The notes under the pieces were generated by a model. The model saw only the letters and a list, made by a program, of their open reading frames with translations. It ran no database searches and was not told where the DNA came from. Positions 30,801 through 43,573 of a DNA stretch of 64,000 nucleotides are shown in pieces; positions within the stretch are counted from its first letter, which is position 1; each line of letters begins with the position of its first letter. The stretch comes from Shewanella sp. MBTL60-112-B2 (GTDB taxonomy: Bacteria > Pseudomonadota > Gammaproteobacteria > Enterobacterales > Shewanellaceae), in the NCBI RefSeq assembly GCF_019655055.1, contig NZ_BPFA01000022.1, positions 1 through 64,000 on the forward strand. Reading direction: 5' to 3'. The position numbers were made by a program, and so were the translations under genes.

Positions 30801-31087
30801 GGATGTTTGCTCAAGGTGGCATGAGTAATATGGAAGTGCTAAAAACCGCAACCATCAACCCAGCCAAGCACTTTGCAATGGATCATCAAATTGGTTCAAT
30901 CAAGCAAGGCAAGCTTGCCGACTTAATTGTTATCGATGGTAATCCGTTGGAAGATATCCGCGTAACCGATCGCGTAACTTACACCATGGTTAACGGCAAA
31001 CTATTTAATGCTGAAACCATGGACCAATTAAATGGTGGTTCAAAGAATAAAGGTAAGCAAAGAGAAACCTTCTTTTTCGAAAAATAA
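27893..31087 (+). CDS. exported propeller-amidohydrolase fusion protein
   Basis: A 1064-residue protein with an N-terminal signal peptide. The TolB/PD40-type beta-propeller region spans about 45-620 (repeated S-P-D-G-K blade motifs such as SVSPNGKHVVF and YSPDGKYIAF). The C-terminal amidohydrolase domain spans about 655-1045, with metal-binding H713/H715 in DAHAHG, GHTGIEHS, GAHGQREG and the LADLIVIDGNPLEDI tail. Proteins of this architecture are annotated as secreted hydrolases, but the substrate is unknown. An exact parS lies in the codons for the linker between the two domains (residues about 646-651). It is a single gene ending near a parS-containing terminator. Confidence 0.92.
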   Translation: MLKNKLTPLYAAIALSLSVPTIAEEDKNAWQVNAPANAPLEQIKIEVDEGTWMNVSVSPNGKHVVFDLLGDIYQMPITGGEAKPLAKGIAWQMQPVYSPDGKYIAFTSDEDGGDNIWIMEADGSNPRPVTKETFRLLNSPAWSPDGQYLVARKHFTGSRSLGAGEVWMYHVAGGDGVKLTERPNEQKDLGEPAYSPDGRYIYFSQDATPGKTFHYSKDSVKGIYKIKRYDTQTGDIEVLIQGTGGAIRPTPSPDGNKLAYIKRDGFQSSLYLLDLKSGETEKLYGELDRDMQETWAIHGVYPTMSWTADNGEIVFWANGKINKLDVESKSVEQIPFTVKTERAVQPAVRFTQDLDKDVFDVKMLRMAQVSPDGKKVVFEALGKIWVKSLPDGKMSRLTKLDSDLRELFPQWSRDGKKVVFTTWDDQEQGTVSLATVRNKRVKVLTEEPGKYVEPTFSPDGETVVYRKAKGGYITPRTWSQETGLYQVDVDGDNNTKITAAGYQPQFGADNDRVYFMESGETPQLASIGLNGFEKRVHYTSMHATEFRVSPDGKQLAFAERFKVFVTPFAKHGETIQIGPKASNLPVEQLSVRAGESISWNTASNQLYWTLGPELYQVNVDTQYQQQAEDDKVEPTITDLGFTQKADVPRGTIAFVGGKIITMENDEVIENGTVIVKDNHIVSVGSASVIDIPSDAKVIDITGKTLMPGLFDAHAHGAQGENEIIPQQNWELYSNLSLGVTAIHDPSNDTTEIFAAAEQQKAGNIAGPRIFSTGTILYGANLPGYTSHIDSLDDAKFHLERLKKVGAFSVKSYNQPRRNQRQQVIAAARELEMMVVPEGGSLLQHNLTMIADGHTGIEHSLPAANIYSDIKQFWSQTEVGYTPTLVVAYGGISGENYWYDKTDVWAHPRLSMYVPSDILDARSMRRPTAPDEHYNHVNVARVANELNEVGIKANIGAHGQREGLAAHWEMWMFAQGGMSNMEVLKTATINPAKHFAMDHQIGSIKQGKLADLIVIDGNPLEDIRVTDRVTYTMVNGKLFNAETMDQLNGGSKNKGKQRETFFFEK
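29830..29845. promoter_or_regulatory. parS: parS site inside a coding sequence
   Basis: An exact TGTTCCACGTGGAACA within the amidohydrolase gene, read as the residues D-V-P-R-G-T in the interdomain linker. It is identical to the intergenic copies at 26708 and 31194. Confidence 0.9.
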
Positions 31088-31187
31088 ATCCAGTTTCAAA
31101 TTTAAAATCTGGCTAACTTAGCTACGATTTTTAAAGTTGAGGAAAATTATTTTTTGAACAAAAAGTGATTAATCTAAGAAAAAATAA

Positions 31188-31216
31188 AAAGGATGTTCCA
31201 CGTGGAACATCCTTTT
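31188..31216 (+). terminator. parS: terminator whose stem is a parS site
   Basis: An exact parS 16-mer (31194-31209) is extended by GGA/TCC and flanked by an A-run and a T-run. Together these make a rho-independent terminator about 100 bp after the amidohydrolase stop codon. One sequence therefore appears to serve ParB binding and transcription termination. Confidence 0.85.
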
Positions 31217-31298
31217 TTAATGACTTTATTAACTCTAGATAATATTTTATATTGATGTACAGAGAATGGATCTCTTTATCGAACCAAGGAAATTGAAC

Positions 31299-31952
31299 AT
31301 GTCCCCATCTAGAGTAATTACTTTAGTCATAATCAGCATCACCCTCTCCATATTAGCTAGCCAACTATTCTTCAAACCACAGCTAGATATAACAACGACA
31401 TTACCAAACGATATAGCAATACCTACCGTAGACAAGAATCAACCATCAGCAAAACCCGGTATAAGTGTCAAACAAGTTTCCGATGACTCGCTAAACATCG
31501 CCGATGTTGAGTCCGGTAACAATAGTAACCAATACTTCGAACTACTTGATGAAACCCAAATAGACGCATTGTTCGTCAATCAAACAGGCGCAATTGAACG
31601 CAAAGCTCTAGTCAATGTATTAACCTCTGGAATGAATGACTTTATAGAACAAGTTTCCAACTTACCTATAAGTAGTGAATTTGCTATCGAAAGACAGCAT
31701 AAGCTTAACCAACAATTGCTCGATATTAAAAACATGACCATCTATGAGCAATACGCTGTTTGCGCAGGCCGTATTTGCGCGCTCTCGATAACTACCAATG
31801 AACTGACAGAAGCCAACAAGCAATTAATAGAAAATTTCGATAGCAATCATAGTTTTGTAAATACATCAGAGAGTGCAACGGGTGAACTAGATTTTAAAGG
31901 TATCTATATCTATACCGATGATCCTTCACAAATGGCGATGACTCGATTCTAA
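31299..31952 (+). CDS. hypothetical membrane-anchored protein
   Basis: A 217-residue protein I do not recognise. It has one N-terminal membrane segment (VITLVIISITLSILASQLFF, about 6-25) with a basic start, then a hydrophilic, probably periplasmic domain. That domain has a Cys pair (VCAGRICAL) and a C-terminal IYIYTDDPSQMAMTRF. The ATG at 31299 is chosen because AGGA lies 8 nt upstream and the preceding 11 codons from 31266 add only polar sequence. It is convergent with tag and ends 3 nt from it. A lineage-specific envelope protein is possible. Confidence 0.7.
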   Translation: MSPSRVITLVIISITLSILASQLFFKPQLDITTTLPNDIAIPTVDKNQPSAKPGISVKQVSDDSLNIADVESGNNSNQYFELLDETQIDALFVNQTGAIERKALVNVLTSGMNDFIEQVSNLPISSEFAIERQHKLNQQLLDIKNMTIYEQYAVCAGRICALSITTNELTEANKQLIENFDSNHSFVNTSESATGELDFKGIYIYTDDPSQMAMTRF

Positions 31953-31955
31953 ATA

Positions 31956-32522
31956 TTAACTTTTGTCCTGAAAGCAAAAACAATCTGTGGTGTGGTCATT
32001 GACCATTCCCACTGCTTGCATAAAGGCATAGCAAATTGTGGGGCCGACAAAGTTAAAACCCATCTTCTTTAAAGCCTTAGACATAGCTTCTGACTCTGGG
32101 GTCTGTGTCGGTAGTTCGGCCATGGAGTTAAAGTGATTTGTCTTAGGGCATCCGCCAACAAAACTCCACAAAAACTCTGAAAAATCACTACCCTGCTCTA
32201 CATAATCCATATAGCCTTTGGCATTTTTTATAATGGAATTAACCTTAAGCCGATTGCGTACTATTCCAGGATTGAGCATCAGTTCTTCAACTTTTGCATC
32301 ATCAAAAGTTGCGATAACTTTAGGATCAAAATTAGCAAATGCAGCCTCGTAATTTTGCTGTTTCTTGAGGATAGTAATCCAAGATAATCCGGCCTGTTGG
32401 CCATCGAGACAAAGCTTGGCAAATAGCTCTTGGCTATCAAAAACAGGCCTTCCCCACACCTTGTCATGGTATTCCTGATAGATGGGATCACTACCAACCC
32501 AACCGCAACGCGTTACTTCCAT
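31956..32522 (-). CDS. tag: DNA-3-methyladenine glycosylase I
   Basis: Base-excision repair enzyme that removes 3-methyladenine. The 188-residue protein matches Tag: [20 protein letters not shown] at the start, [47 protein letters not shown]. The N-terminal Cys and C-terminal His/Cys residues fit the zinc-binding site. It is divergent from glyQ. Confidence 0.95.
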   Translation of the reverse strand: MEVTRCGWVGSDPIYQEYHDKVWGRPVFDSQELFAKLCLDGQQAGLSWITILKKQQNYEAAFANFDPKVIATFDDAKVEELMLNPGIVRNRLKVNSIIKNAKGYMDYVEQGSDFSEFLWSFVGGCPKTNHFNSMAELPTQTPESEAMSKALKKMGFNFVGPTICYAFMQAVGMVNDHTTDCFCFQDKS

Positions 32523-32639
32523 AGTCCAATTCCTAATTTTTTAACCAACCAGATAAAAAATAACCTACATAAGCGTAATTCTACAAGGTATAATCGACAC
32601 CATTTTCTATTAAGGCTTCCAGGCAGTAGACAAGCGGAT

Positions 32640-33545
32640 ATGACGACGAAACACGACGTGAAAACATTCCAGGGCTTCATTATGACCCTGCAGGAATACT
32701 GGGCGCAGCAAGGTTGCGCAATCGTTCAACCATTGGACATGGAAGTAGGCGCTGGTACATTCCACCCTATGACATTCTTACGTTCATTAGGCCCCGAGCC
32801 TATGAGCAGTGCCTATGTTCAACCATGTCGTCGCCCAACTGACGGCCGTTACGGTGAAAACCCTAACCGCTTGCAGCACTACTACCAGTTCCAAGTAGTA
32901 CTTAAGCCATCACCAAGCAACATTCAAGAACTATACCTAGGCTCACTAGAAGCCGTTGGTGTTGACATGAATGTGCATGACGTTCGCTTTGTTGAAGACA
33001 ACTGGGAATCACCAACGCTAGGTGCTTGGGGTCTAGGTTGGGAAATTTGGCTTAACGGTATGGAAGTCTCTCAGTTTACTTACTTCCAGCAAGTAGGTGG
33101 ATTAGAGTGCAAGCCTGTTACCGGTGAGATCACTTACGGTCTTGAGCGTCTTGCTATGTACATTCAAGAAGTAGACAGTGTTTACGATCTTGTATGGACT
33201 GACGGCCCTATGGGTAAAGTCATGTACGGTGATATCTTCCATCAGAATGAAGTTGAGCAATCAACTTACAACTTCGAACATGCCAATGTTGAAGTACTTT
33301 TCAAGATGTTTGAAGACTGCGAACAAGCTTGCGAGCGTTTACTGACATTAGAAAAGCCACTTCCACTACCTGCCTATGAGCAAGTAATGAAAGCCTCTCA
33401 TGCATTTAACCTGCTTGATGCTCGCCACGCTATTTCTGTTACTGAGCGCCAGCGTTATATCTTACGCGTTCGTACCATGGCTAAAGGCGTAGCAGAGTCT
33501 TACTATCAGGCCCGTGAAGCACTTGGCTTCCCAATGTGTAAGTAG
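32640..33545 (+). CDS. glyQ: glycine-tRNA ligase alpha subunit
   Basis: Catalytic subunit of the bacterial alpha2-beta2 glycyl-tRNA synthetase. The 301-residue protein has the class II core with [32 protein letters not shown] and [16 protein letters not shown]. The frame is open much further upstream (to 32430), but the ATG at 32640 matches the family N-terminus. A TATAAT at 32589-32594 may be its -10 element. The beta subunit follows 11 nt later. Confidence 0.97.
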   Translation: MTTKHDVKTFQGFIMTLQEYWAQQGCAIVQPLDMEVGAGTFHPMTFLRSLGPEPMSSAYVQPCRRPTDGRYGENPNRLQHYYQFQVVLKPSPSNIQELYLGSLEAVGVDMNVHDVRFVEDNWESPTLGAWGLGWEIWLNGMEVSQFTYFQQVGGLECKPVTGEITYGLERLAMYIQEVDSVYDLVWTDGPMGKVMYGDIFHQNEVEQSTYNFEHANVEVLFKMFEDCEQACERLLTLEKPLPLPAYEQVMKASHAFNLLDARHAISVTERQRYILRVRTMAKGVAESYYQAREALGFPMCK

Positions 33546-33556
33546 AGGAATAACAG

Positions 33557-35626
33557 ATGAATTTTGAAAACTTACTCATTGAAGTAGGCACTGAAGAGTT
33601 ACCACCAAAGTCACTACGTAAACTAGCTGAATCATTTCTAGCTAATTTTACTGAAGAGCTAACTAAAGCAGAACTGAGCTTTGAGTCTGCAGTATGGTAC
33701 GCAGCGCCACGTCGCTTAGCTATTTGCATCAACCAACTTGCGCTAGCACAAGCTGACAAAGTGGTTGAAAAGCGCGGTCCTGCGGTAGCTCAAGCTTTTG
33801 ATGCTGACGGTAATCCGACTAAAGCAGCTATGGGCTGGGCTCGTGGTAACGGTATTACTGTTGAGCAAGCTGAGCGTTTAAAAACTGATAAAGGCGAATG
33901 GTTACTACACCAAGCTCGCGTTGTTGGTGTTGAAACTAAAAGCCTAATCGCCGATATGGCGCAGCGCTCATTAGACAAGTTACCTATCCCAAAGCCAATG
34001 CGCTGGGGTAGCAACACAACTCAGTTTATCCGCCCTGTTCACACTGTAACTATGCTACTGGGTAGTGAAGTGGTTGATGGCGAATTACTAGGTATTAAGT
34101 CTGACCGCGTTATTCGTGGCCACCGCTTTATGGGTGAATCTAGCTTTGAGCTAGATCATGCAGACAACTATTTAATCGCACTCAAAGAGAAAGGCAAAGT
34201 ACTCGCAGATTACGAAGCACGTAAAGCGATTATCAAAATTGACTCTGAAGCAGCTGCGGCTAAGATTGGCGGCGTAGCCGATCTTGAAGATGATTTACTA
34301 GAAGAAGTGACTTCACTCGTTGAGTGGCCAGTAGTGCTTACCGCTAGCTTCGAAGAAAAGTTCTTAGACGTACCAGCAGAAGCCTTGGTTTACACCATGA
34401 AAGGTGATCAAAAATACTTCCCTGTATTTGATAAGGCTGGCCAACTGCTACCAAACTTTATCTTCGTGACCAATATCGAATCTAAAGATCCACAGCAGAT
34501 TATTGCAGGTAACGAGAAAGTGGTTCGTCCACGTCTTGCGGATGCTGAGTTCTTCTTTGAAACCGATAAGAAAGACACACTAGAAGCTCGCCTTGCTAGC
34601 CTAGAAACAGTTATTTTCCAAAAGCAACTTGGCACAATTAAGCAACGCGTTGAGCGTATCTCTGCTATGGCTGGTTACATTGCTACTAGCATTGATGCTA
34701 ACAGCGAAGAAGCTGCTCGTGCAGGTCTATTATCCAAGTCAGATTTGATGACTAACATGGTAATGGAATTTACTGACCTTCAAGGCACCATGGGTATGCA
34801 TTACGCACGCCTAAACGGTGAAACTGAAGCGGTAGCTGTAGCACTATCAGAGCAATACAAGCCTAAGTTTTCTGGCGATACCGTACCAACTGCACCTATC
34901 TCAATTTGTGTGGCATTAGCTGAAAAGCTAGACACATTAGTAGGTATCTTTGGTATTGGCCAAGCACCAAAAGGTGCTGCGGACCCATTTGCACTGCGTC
35001 GTGCTGCAATTGGTGTGCTGCGTATCTGTTTAGAGAACAACTTACCACTAGATCTTGTTGACCTAATTGCTAAGGCACAAGAGCTACACGGTGAGAGCCT
35101 CACTAACGCAGATGTTGCAGAGCAAGTACTTGAGTTCTTTATGGCTCGCTTCCGTGCTTGGTACCAAGATCAAGGTGTGAGTGTAGACGTGATCTTAGCC
35201 GTATTGGCTCGTCGCCCTACAGCTCCAGCTGACTTTGAAAGTCGCATTAAAGCTGTTGCTCACTTTAGAACACTTGAACAAGCTTCTGCACTCGCTGCTG
35301 CTAATAAGCGTGTATCTAACATTTTAGCTAAGGTCGAAGGCGCGCTACCAGCAGCTATCGACGATAAGCTACTTGTTGAAAAAGCTGAAAAAGCACTTGC
35401 CGCCAAACTTGCTGAACTGCAACCACAATTAGCACCGCTATTTGCTGCTGCAAACTACCAAGAAGCATTAGCATTACTTGCTAACCTTCGTGAAAGTGTT
35501 GATACCTTCTTCGAAGATGTGATGGTAATGGCTGATGATGAAGCCCTAAAGAATAACCGCCTAGCGCTACTTTCTAGCCTACGTGAGCAGTTCTTACATG
35601 CTGCAGATATCTCGTTACTTCAGTAA
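33557..35626 (+). CDS. glyS: glycine-tRNA ligase beta subunit
   Basis: tRNA-recognition subunit, 689 residues, the usual size. It has the family start [17 protein letters not shown], the HRFMG and [11 protein letters not shown] segments, the HD-like domain around [30 protein letters not shown], and a C-terminal DALR-type anticodon-binding region ending [11 protein letters not shown]. It is in an operon with glyQ. Confidence 0.97.
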   Translation: MNFENLLIEVGTEELPPKSLRKLAESFLANFTEELTKAELSFESAVWYAAPRRLAICINQLALAQADKVVEKRGPAVAQAFDADGNPTKAAMGWARGNGITVEQAERLKTDKGEWLLHQARVVGVETKSLIADMAQRSLDKLPIPKPMRWGSNTTQFIRPVHTVTMLLGSEVVDGELLGIKSDRVIRGHRFMGESSFELDHADNYLIALKEKGKVLADYEARKAIIKIDSEAAAAKIGGVADLEDDLLEEVTSLVEWPVVLTASFEEKFLDVPAEALVYTMKGDQKYFPVFDKAGQLLPNFIFVTNIESKDPQQIIAGNEKVVRPRLADAEFFFETDKKDTLEARLASLETVIFQKQLGTIKQRVERISAMAGYIATSIDANSEEAARAGLLSKSDLMTNMVMEFTDLQGTMGMHYARLNGETEAVAVALSEQYKPKFSGDTVPTAPISICVALAEKLDTLVGIFGIGQAPKGAADPFALRRAAIGVLRICLENNLPLDLVDLIAKAQELHGESLTNADVAEQVLEFFMARFRAWYQDQGVSVDVILAVLARRPTAPADFESRIKAVAHFRTLEQASALAAANKRVSNILAKVEGALPAAIDDKLLVEKAEKALAAKLAELQPQLAPLFAAANYQEALALLANLRESVDTFFEDVMVMADDEALKNNRLALLSSLREQFLHAADISLLQ

Positions 35627-35640
35627 GTAACTAGCAGATA

Positions 35641-35669
35641 AAAAAAACGCGCCGAAAGGCGCGTTTTTT
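35641..35669. terminator. bidirectional terminator after glyS
   Basis: The stem AAACGCGCC / GGCGCGTTT with a GAAA tetraloop and A- and T-runs on both sides. It is shared by convergent glyS and the HDOD gene. Confidence 0.9.
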
Positions 35670-35698
35670 GTTTGTGAAACTCAATCATTGAAACTGAT

Positions 35699-36766
35699 TT
35701 AAAACAACACCAGTTTCTGATGCATTTGCGCAAAGGTTTCACTGTCTATTGACGCATCAAATAGCAGCCTATCTAATTGTTCAGGAAGTAACTTACCCGC
35801 TTCCAATAACATAGAGCACTCACTGATAAGGTTCGCTCGCCAAACAACTTCAGCATGACCACCAGCAGGCTTACAATCAACGACAGCTAAACGACTAAGC
35901 TCAGCCTCAAATAATGAGGGTAACTCCCAGTAACGAGCTAATAATGCGCTTAAGCTTAAAGATTTTGCAGTCATCACTTGTCTAAACAGACTCGAACAGG
36001 GTTGCTCACCAGGTTCGGCTTGTTTAAAAGCTTCTAACAATAGTTTGAAAATGGCTATCTTACCCACATCATGGAGTAAACCAAGTAGAAAGGCTGTGTC
36101 AGGATCATCTTGAGTGAGTTCACTAGATAAATAGGCAACCTGCATAGAATGACGCCATACTTGACTACCGAAACGGCGAAAATAGATAGGCTGGATGTCG
36201 ATAACTTTGCGCATCATCGCTGTAGTAACAAAGCGTCGCATCTGCTCACGTCCCAACTGCACTAACGCGAGCTGTAAGCTGGTCACTTCTTTATCACTAC
36301 GTTTAAACAGAGGAGAGTTACACAGCTTTAGCACCTCAACGCTTAATACAGGATCCCTTTCGATTAATGCTAATAGCGCTTTGGTATCGCTATTCTCATC
36401 TGCAAGCTGTTGATCTAATGCCGCAACTTGAGTCGGTAATTTTAATACCCTTTCGGCAATCGCTTTTGGGGATGCCAATGCAGCTTCTACCCGTCTAAAT
36501 ACATTCTTTTCCAGCTCATTTGCTGTACCACTAAACTGTATGCTTGGGAATAATAGGCTATAAAACAGAGCTGATAGGTCAATTGTAGCTATAGGAGCCT
36601 GACTCACAGGTTGTTGTGGCTTACTAGTAGTAACAGAGTCGCTTTGCCTAGGTTGAAACTGCTCCAGTGAACCACTGAAGCTCTTCGGCTTTTCTATGAC
36701 AACTTGCTCTCTGATATTAAACAGTTTTTTGATGGCTTTACTAATCAATTTCTTATGACCGGACAC
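35699..36766 (-). CDS. HDOD domain protein
   Basis: A 355-residue protein with a poorly conserved, Ser/Gln-rich N-terminus (about 1-75) and an HDOD domain (about 100-300) containing LLHDVGKIAIFKLL. HDOD proteins lack the full HD-GYP catalytic motif and are thought to act in signalling. No receiver or output domain is attached. It lies alone between glyS and gyrB, transcribed in the gyrB direction but separated from it by a terminator. Confidence 0.85.
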   Translation of the reverse strand: MSGHKKLISKAIKKLFNIREQVVIEKPKSFSGSLEQFQPRQSDSVTTSKPQQPVSQAPIATIDLSALFYSLLFPSIQFSGTANELEKNVFRRVEAALASPKAIAERVLKLPTQVAALDQQLADENSDTKALLALIERDPVLSVEVLKLCNSPLFKRSDKEVTSLQLALVQLGREQMRRFVTTAMMRKVIDIQPIYFRRFGSQVWRHSMQVAYLSSELTQDDPDTAFLLGLLHDVGKIAIFKLLLEAFKQAEPGEQPCSSLFRQVMTAKSLSLSALLARYWELPSLFEAELSRLAVVDCKPAGGHAEVVWRANLISECSMLLEAGKLLPEQLDRLLFDASIDSETFAQMHQKLVLF

Positions 36767-36778
36767 TGATTTATTAAC

Positions 36779-36810
36779 AAAAAAAATCGGTACCTATAGC
36801 ACCGATTTTA
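36779..36810 (-). terminator. terminator of the dnaA-dnaN-recF-gyrB operon
   Basis: The 9-bp stem AAAATCGGT / ACCGATTTT with a 9-nt loop, followed on the minus strand by a T-run. It lies 33 nt after the gyrB stop codon. Confidence 0.85.
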
Positions 36811-36842
36811 CTCAATCATTAAGTTTACCTATAAAAACAAAC

Positions 36843-40359
<3,517 letters not shown>

Positions 40360-40475
40360 TGATGACCTTTATTACAACGGGGGAGTATTTACTGAGTCAC
40401 TTAGGTTAACCAGATAAAGTGTGTAGAACGCCTTTACTTGGTTAACCTTAAGTCAAGATAGAAAAGAGTCGGAGA

Positions 40476-41576
40476 CTACAAACGCATTGGCATAACAACA
40501 TACATAGAATCTTGTTCTATGTGATTGTCGATAAGCGCGCTTGAGTTACCGTCTATCAAGGTAATGCGTACATCGTCTGAGGGTAGGTTGTTGAGAACGT
40601 CGAGTAAGTAACTGACGTTAAAGCCTATCTCTAATGGCGCATTTTCATATTCAACATCTAAGATCTCTTCCGCTTCTTCCTGTTCAGGGTTATTAGCGGT
40701 GATCTTAATTAAATTGTTTTCCAGCTGCACACGTACGCCACGGAACTTCTCGTTCGACAGAATAGAAGCACGCAGTAACGCTTGTTTTAGCTGTAGTCGG
40801 CTGGCTATCACTATCTTGTCGCCACCTTTAGGTAGCACTCGACGGTAGTCAGGGAAACGACCATCAACCAACTTACTGGTAAATACCGCAGTCGCCGTCG
40901 TCGCTCGAATCGCATTGTCACCAATCGCAATAGTTACATCGAGATCGTCAGCTTCAAACGAACGCATCAGCTCTAATACGCCTTTACGCGGCACAATCAC
41001 CTGCTTTTCAGGTAATGTTGCTTCGATTTGACGATGACTTAACGCTAAACGGTGACCATCGGTAGCGATAGCACGTAATACGTTACCTTCGGTTTCCAAT
41101 AATAACCCGTTAAGGTAATAACGTACGTCTTGGTTAGCCATGGAGAACTGCGTTGCATCGATCAACGACTTCATGGTGCCCTGCTTCAAGGTAAACTCTA
41201 TCTCAGCCTCAAAAGCATCAACGTTTGGATACTCTTCAGCTGGCAAAGTCGCCAACGTAAATCGGCTACGACCCGAGCGTAGTAATAGGCGGTTTTCTTG
41301 TTGTTCAATCTTAAGCTCGACCTGATCAGGTAGTGACTTAACAATATCTAAAAACTTCTTCGCTGGGACAGTTGTACGCCCCTCAAGGATCTCACCTTCG
41401 AGCTGAACTTCGCCAACTAATTCGACTTCTAAATCGGTTCCAGTCAACTTAAGTGAGTGATTACTCACTTCAACCAAAAGGTTTGCCAGTATAGGCAAGT
41501 TATGTCGCCTTTCTACCGCACCACTGACTAATTGCAGCGGTTTGAGTAAGGCGTCCCTATCAATTGAGAATTTCAT
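40476..41576 (-). CDS. dnaN: DNA polymerase III beta sliding clamp
   Basis: A 366-residue processivity clamp with three similar domains. Family motifs include MKFSIDRDALLKPLQLVSGAVERR at the start, RFTLATLPAEEYPN, ATDGHRLAL, LPKGGDK and the C-terminal YVVMPMRL. It lies 19 nt downstream of dnaA in the same operon. Confidence 0.98.
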   Translation of the reverse strand: MKFSIDRDALLKPLQLVSGAVERRHNLPILANLLVEVSNHSLKLTGTDLEVELVGEVQLEGEILEGRTTVPAKKFLDIVKSLPDQVELKIEQQENRLLLRSGRSRFTLATLPAEEYPNVDAFEAEIEFTLKQGTMKSLIDATQFSMANQDVRYYLNGLLLETEGNVLRAIATDGHRLALSHRQIEATLPEKQVIVPRKGVLELMRSFEADDLDVTIAIGDNAIRATTATAVFTSKLVDGRFPDYRRVLPKGGDKIVIASRLQLKQALLRASILSNEKFRGVRVQLENNLIKITANNPEQEEAEEILDVEYENAPLEIGFNVSYLLDVLNNLPSDDVRITLIDGNSSALIDNHIEQDSMYVVMPMRL

Positions 41577-41595
41577 TGATTCAATATCCGTGATC

Positions 41596-42981
41596 TTAAG
41601 AAGATAAAGTTCTTATCAAGTTAGCATAATCTTCTTTAATGTCATGACTTTCTTCACGCAACTGGGCAATTTTACGACATGCGTGTAAAACCGTTGTGTG
41701 GTCACGACCACCAAATGCATCACCAATCTCAGGTAAGCTCTGGTTAGTTAACTCTTTTGATAACGCCATAGCCATCTGTCTTGGGCGCGCCACACTGCGT
41801 GAACGACGCTTAGATAACATGTCTGCCATCTTGATCTTGTAGTATTCAGCTACAGTCTTCTGAATATTATCGATAGTCACCAACTTCTCTTGTAGAGCAA
41901 GTAAGTCACGTAGTGCTTCACGCACAAAGTCGATAGTAATCGGACGGCCAGTAAAGTTAGCGTTAGCAATAACACGGTTTAGTGCACCTTCAAGCTCACG
42001 TACGTTTGAACGTAAACGCTTAGCAATAAAGAATGCCACTTCATCAGGTAAGTTAATGCCGCTTTCTTGTGCCTTACGCATCAAGATCGCCACACGGGTT
42101 TCTAATTCTGGCGGCTCAATAGCTACCGTTAAACCCCAACCAAAACGAGACTTAAGACGATCTTCAACACCGTCGATCTCTTTCGGATATTTATCCGACG
42201 TCAGAATGATCTGATGATTCCCTTCTAACAAAGCGTTAAAAGTATGGAAGAATTCTTCTTGCGATCTGTCTTTATTAGCGAAAAATTGGATGTCATCGAT
42301 AAACAATGCATCAACACTACGGTAATAGCGCTTAAATTCTTCAATAGCGTTATTTTGTAACGCCTTAACCATGTCTTGCACAAAACGCTCAGAATGCATG
42401 TAAACCACTTTTGCATCTGGCTTGTTCTTAATAATGCCATTACCAACAGCGTGCAATAGGTGAGTCTTACCTAAACCCGTACCGCCATATAGGAATAGCG
42501 GGTTATATGCACCACCAGGATTTTCAGCCACCTGCAAAGCAGCCGCTTTACCTAATTGGTTTGATTTACCTTCAACGAAGTTATCAAACTGGTAAGTCGG
42601 ATTAATGTTACTACGGTGATTAGCATTCGCCATTGGCTCTGCATGCGGAGTATTAAAAGAAGGCTTAGTGACTTCTCTACTAGCTGGTCTGCTAGTTCTT
42701 ACTGCTGCTGTGGCCTGAACAACGGGTTTAGCCGATGGACGGCTACCGATATCGAAACGCAAATTAGGCGCATCGCTACCCATTTGTTCAGTAAAAAATT
42801 GGTTGATGATATTTAGGTATTTATCCCTAACCCAATCCAAAACAAAACGATTAGGTGCATAGATGACGAGTGTATCGCCTTCCATTTCTGCTTGTAACGG
42901 TCTTATCCACATACTGAATTGCTGAGCAGAGAGCTCATCTTGCAGCCTTGCGATACATTGTTGCCAAAGTGAAACCGCCAC
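41596..42981 (-). CDS. dnaA: chromosomal replication initiator DnaA
   Basis: AAA+ initiator that melts oriC. At 461 residues it has N-terminal domain I ([19 protein letters not shown]), a linker, Walker [14 protein letters not shown], Walker [11 protein letters not shown], and the C-terminal DnaA-box helix [15 protein letters not shown]. The GTG at 42981 is chosen over the upstream frame start (43008) because AVSLWQQC is the conserved start. The preceding GGGGATAA doubles as a Shine-Dalgarno and a DnaA-box-like sequence. Confidence 0.98.
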   Translation of the reverse strand: MAVSLWQQCIARLQDELSAQQFSMWIRPLQAEMEGDTLVIYAPNRFVLDWVRDKYLNIINQFFTEQMGSDAPNLRFDIGSRPSAKPVVQATAAVRTSRPASREVTKPSFNTPHAEPMANANHRSNINPTYQFDNFVEGKSNQLGKAAALQVAENPGGAYNPLFLYGGTGLGKTHLLHAVGNGIIKNKPDAKVVYMHSERFVQDMVKALQNNAIEEFKRYYRSVDALFIDDIQFFANKDRSQEEFFHTFNALLEGNHQIILTSDKYPKEIDGVEDRLKSRFGWGLTVAIEPPELETRVAILMRKAQESGINLPDEVAFFIAKRLRSNVRELEGALNRVIANANFTGRPITIDFVREALRDLLALQEKLVTIDNIQKTVAEYYKIKMADMLSKRRSRSVARPRQMAMALSKELTNQSLPEIGDAFGGRDHTTVLHACRKIAQLREESHDIKEDYANLIRTLSS

Positions 42982-42986
42982 TGTAC

Positions 42987-43251
42987 TTATCCCCAGAAGA
43001 TCATACAAAAGAGGTCTATTCTATAGTGAGATCACGCTGATCGCTATCCTTTAAATATATTTATCCCCAGATAGATCAACTATCCATTAAGATCTCGATC
43101 CAAAAAGATCCGTTGCGATCAAAAAATATTGCTGTAGCTGCAAATCCAGCTTTATAAAGCGATCCAGATCGATCTATAATACACGTCCTTCGATCTGCTT
43201 TTTGATCTACCAAACCACAAGATGTAGTGGTAACTCACAGAGTTATCCACA
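42987..43251. promoter_or_regulatory. dnaA leader with DnaA boxes and clustered GATC sites
   Basis: A canonical DnaA box TTATCCACA lies at 43243-43251, with TTATCCCCA variants at 43061-43069 and 42987-42995. Twelve GATC sites occur between 43030 and 43207. This suggests DnaA autoregulation and Dam/SeqA-type control of dnaA transcription. No gene is present from 42982 to 43427. Confidence 0.75.
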
Positions 43252-43323
43252 TATTATGGTAGCCTCAAACCTTCGAAGTATATCCAAAGATGGTAATATT
43301 TAATCACTTGTGCTCTTTCCTAG

Positions 43324-43352
43324 TTGACGTGCATAACTAAAGTGATTACAAT
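43324..43352 (+). promoter_or_regulatory. promoter of rpmH-rnpA
   Basis: -35 TTGACG (43324-43329) and -10 TACAAT (43347-43352) with a 17-bp spacer, 75 bp before rpmH. Confidence 0.7.
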
Positions 43353-43427
43353 TCGGCCTCTTTTTTGCCCTTAGCTCTATTAATTGGAGTTTAAGGTTTA
43401 TTAACCTAACAAAGACGGATTGCCATA

Positions 43428-43565
43428 ATGAGTAAACGTACTTTTCAACCTAGCAACCTGAAGCGCAAGCGTTCTCACGGCTTCCGCGCTCGCATGGCTA
43501 CAGTAGGTGGCCGTAAGGTCATCGCACGTCGCCGTGCTAAAGGTCGCGCTCGTCTTTCTGCGTAA
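43428..43565 (+). CDS. rpmH: 50S ribosomal protein L34
   Basis: A 45-residue, very basic protein ([19 protein letters not shown] start, [12 protein letters not shown] end), full length for L34. It is divergent from dnaA, the classic dnaA-rpmH arrangement, and 8 nt upstream of rnpA. Confidence 0.98.
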
Positions 43566-43573
43566 TCGTAGAA

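Noticed and set aside
27893..31087. Many S-P-D-G repeats suggesting a repetitive or phase-variable locus
   Set aside because: They are the normal blade motifs of PD40/TolB propellers and are diverged at DNA level.
32430..32639. Extended N-terminus of glyQ overlapping tag
   Set aside because: The extra 70 codons are low-complexity and unlike GlyQ; the ATG at 32640 gives the family start.
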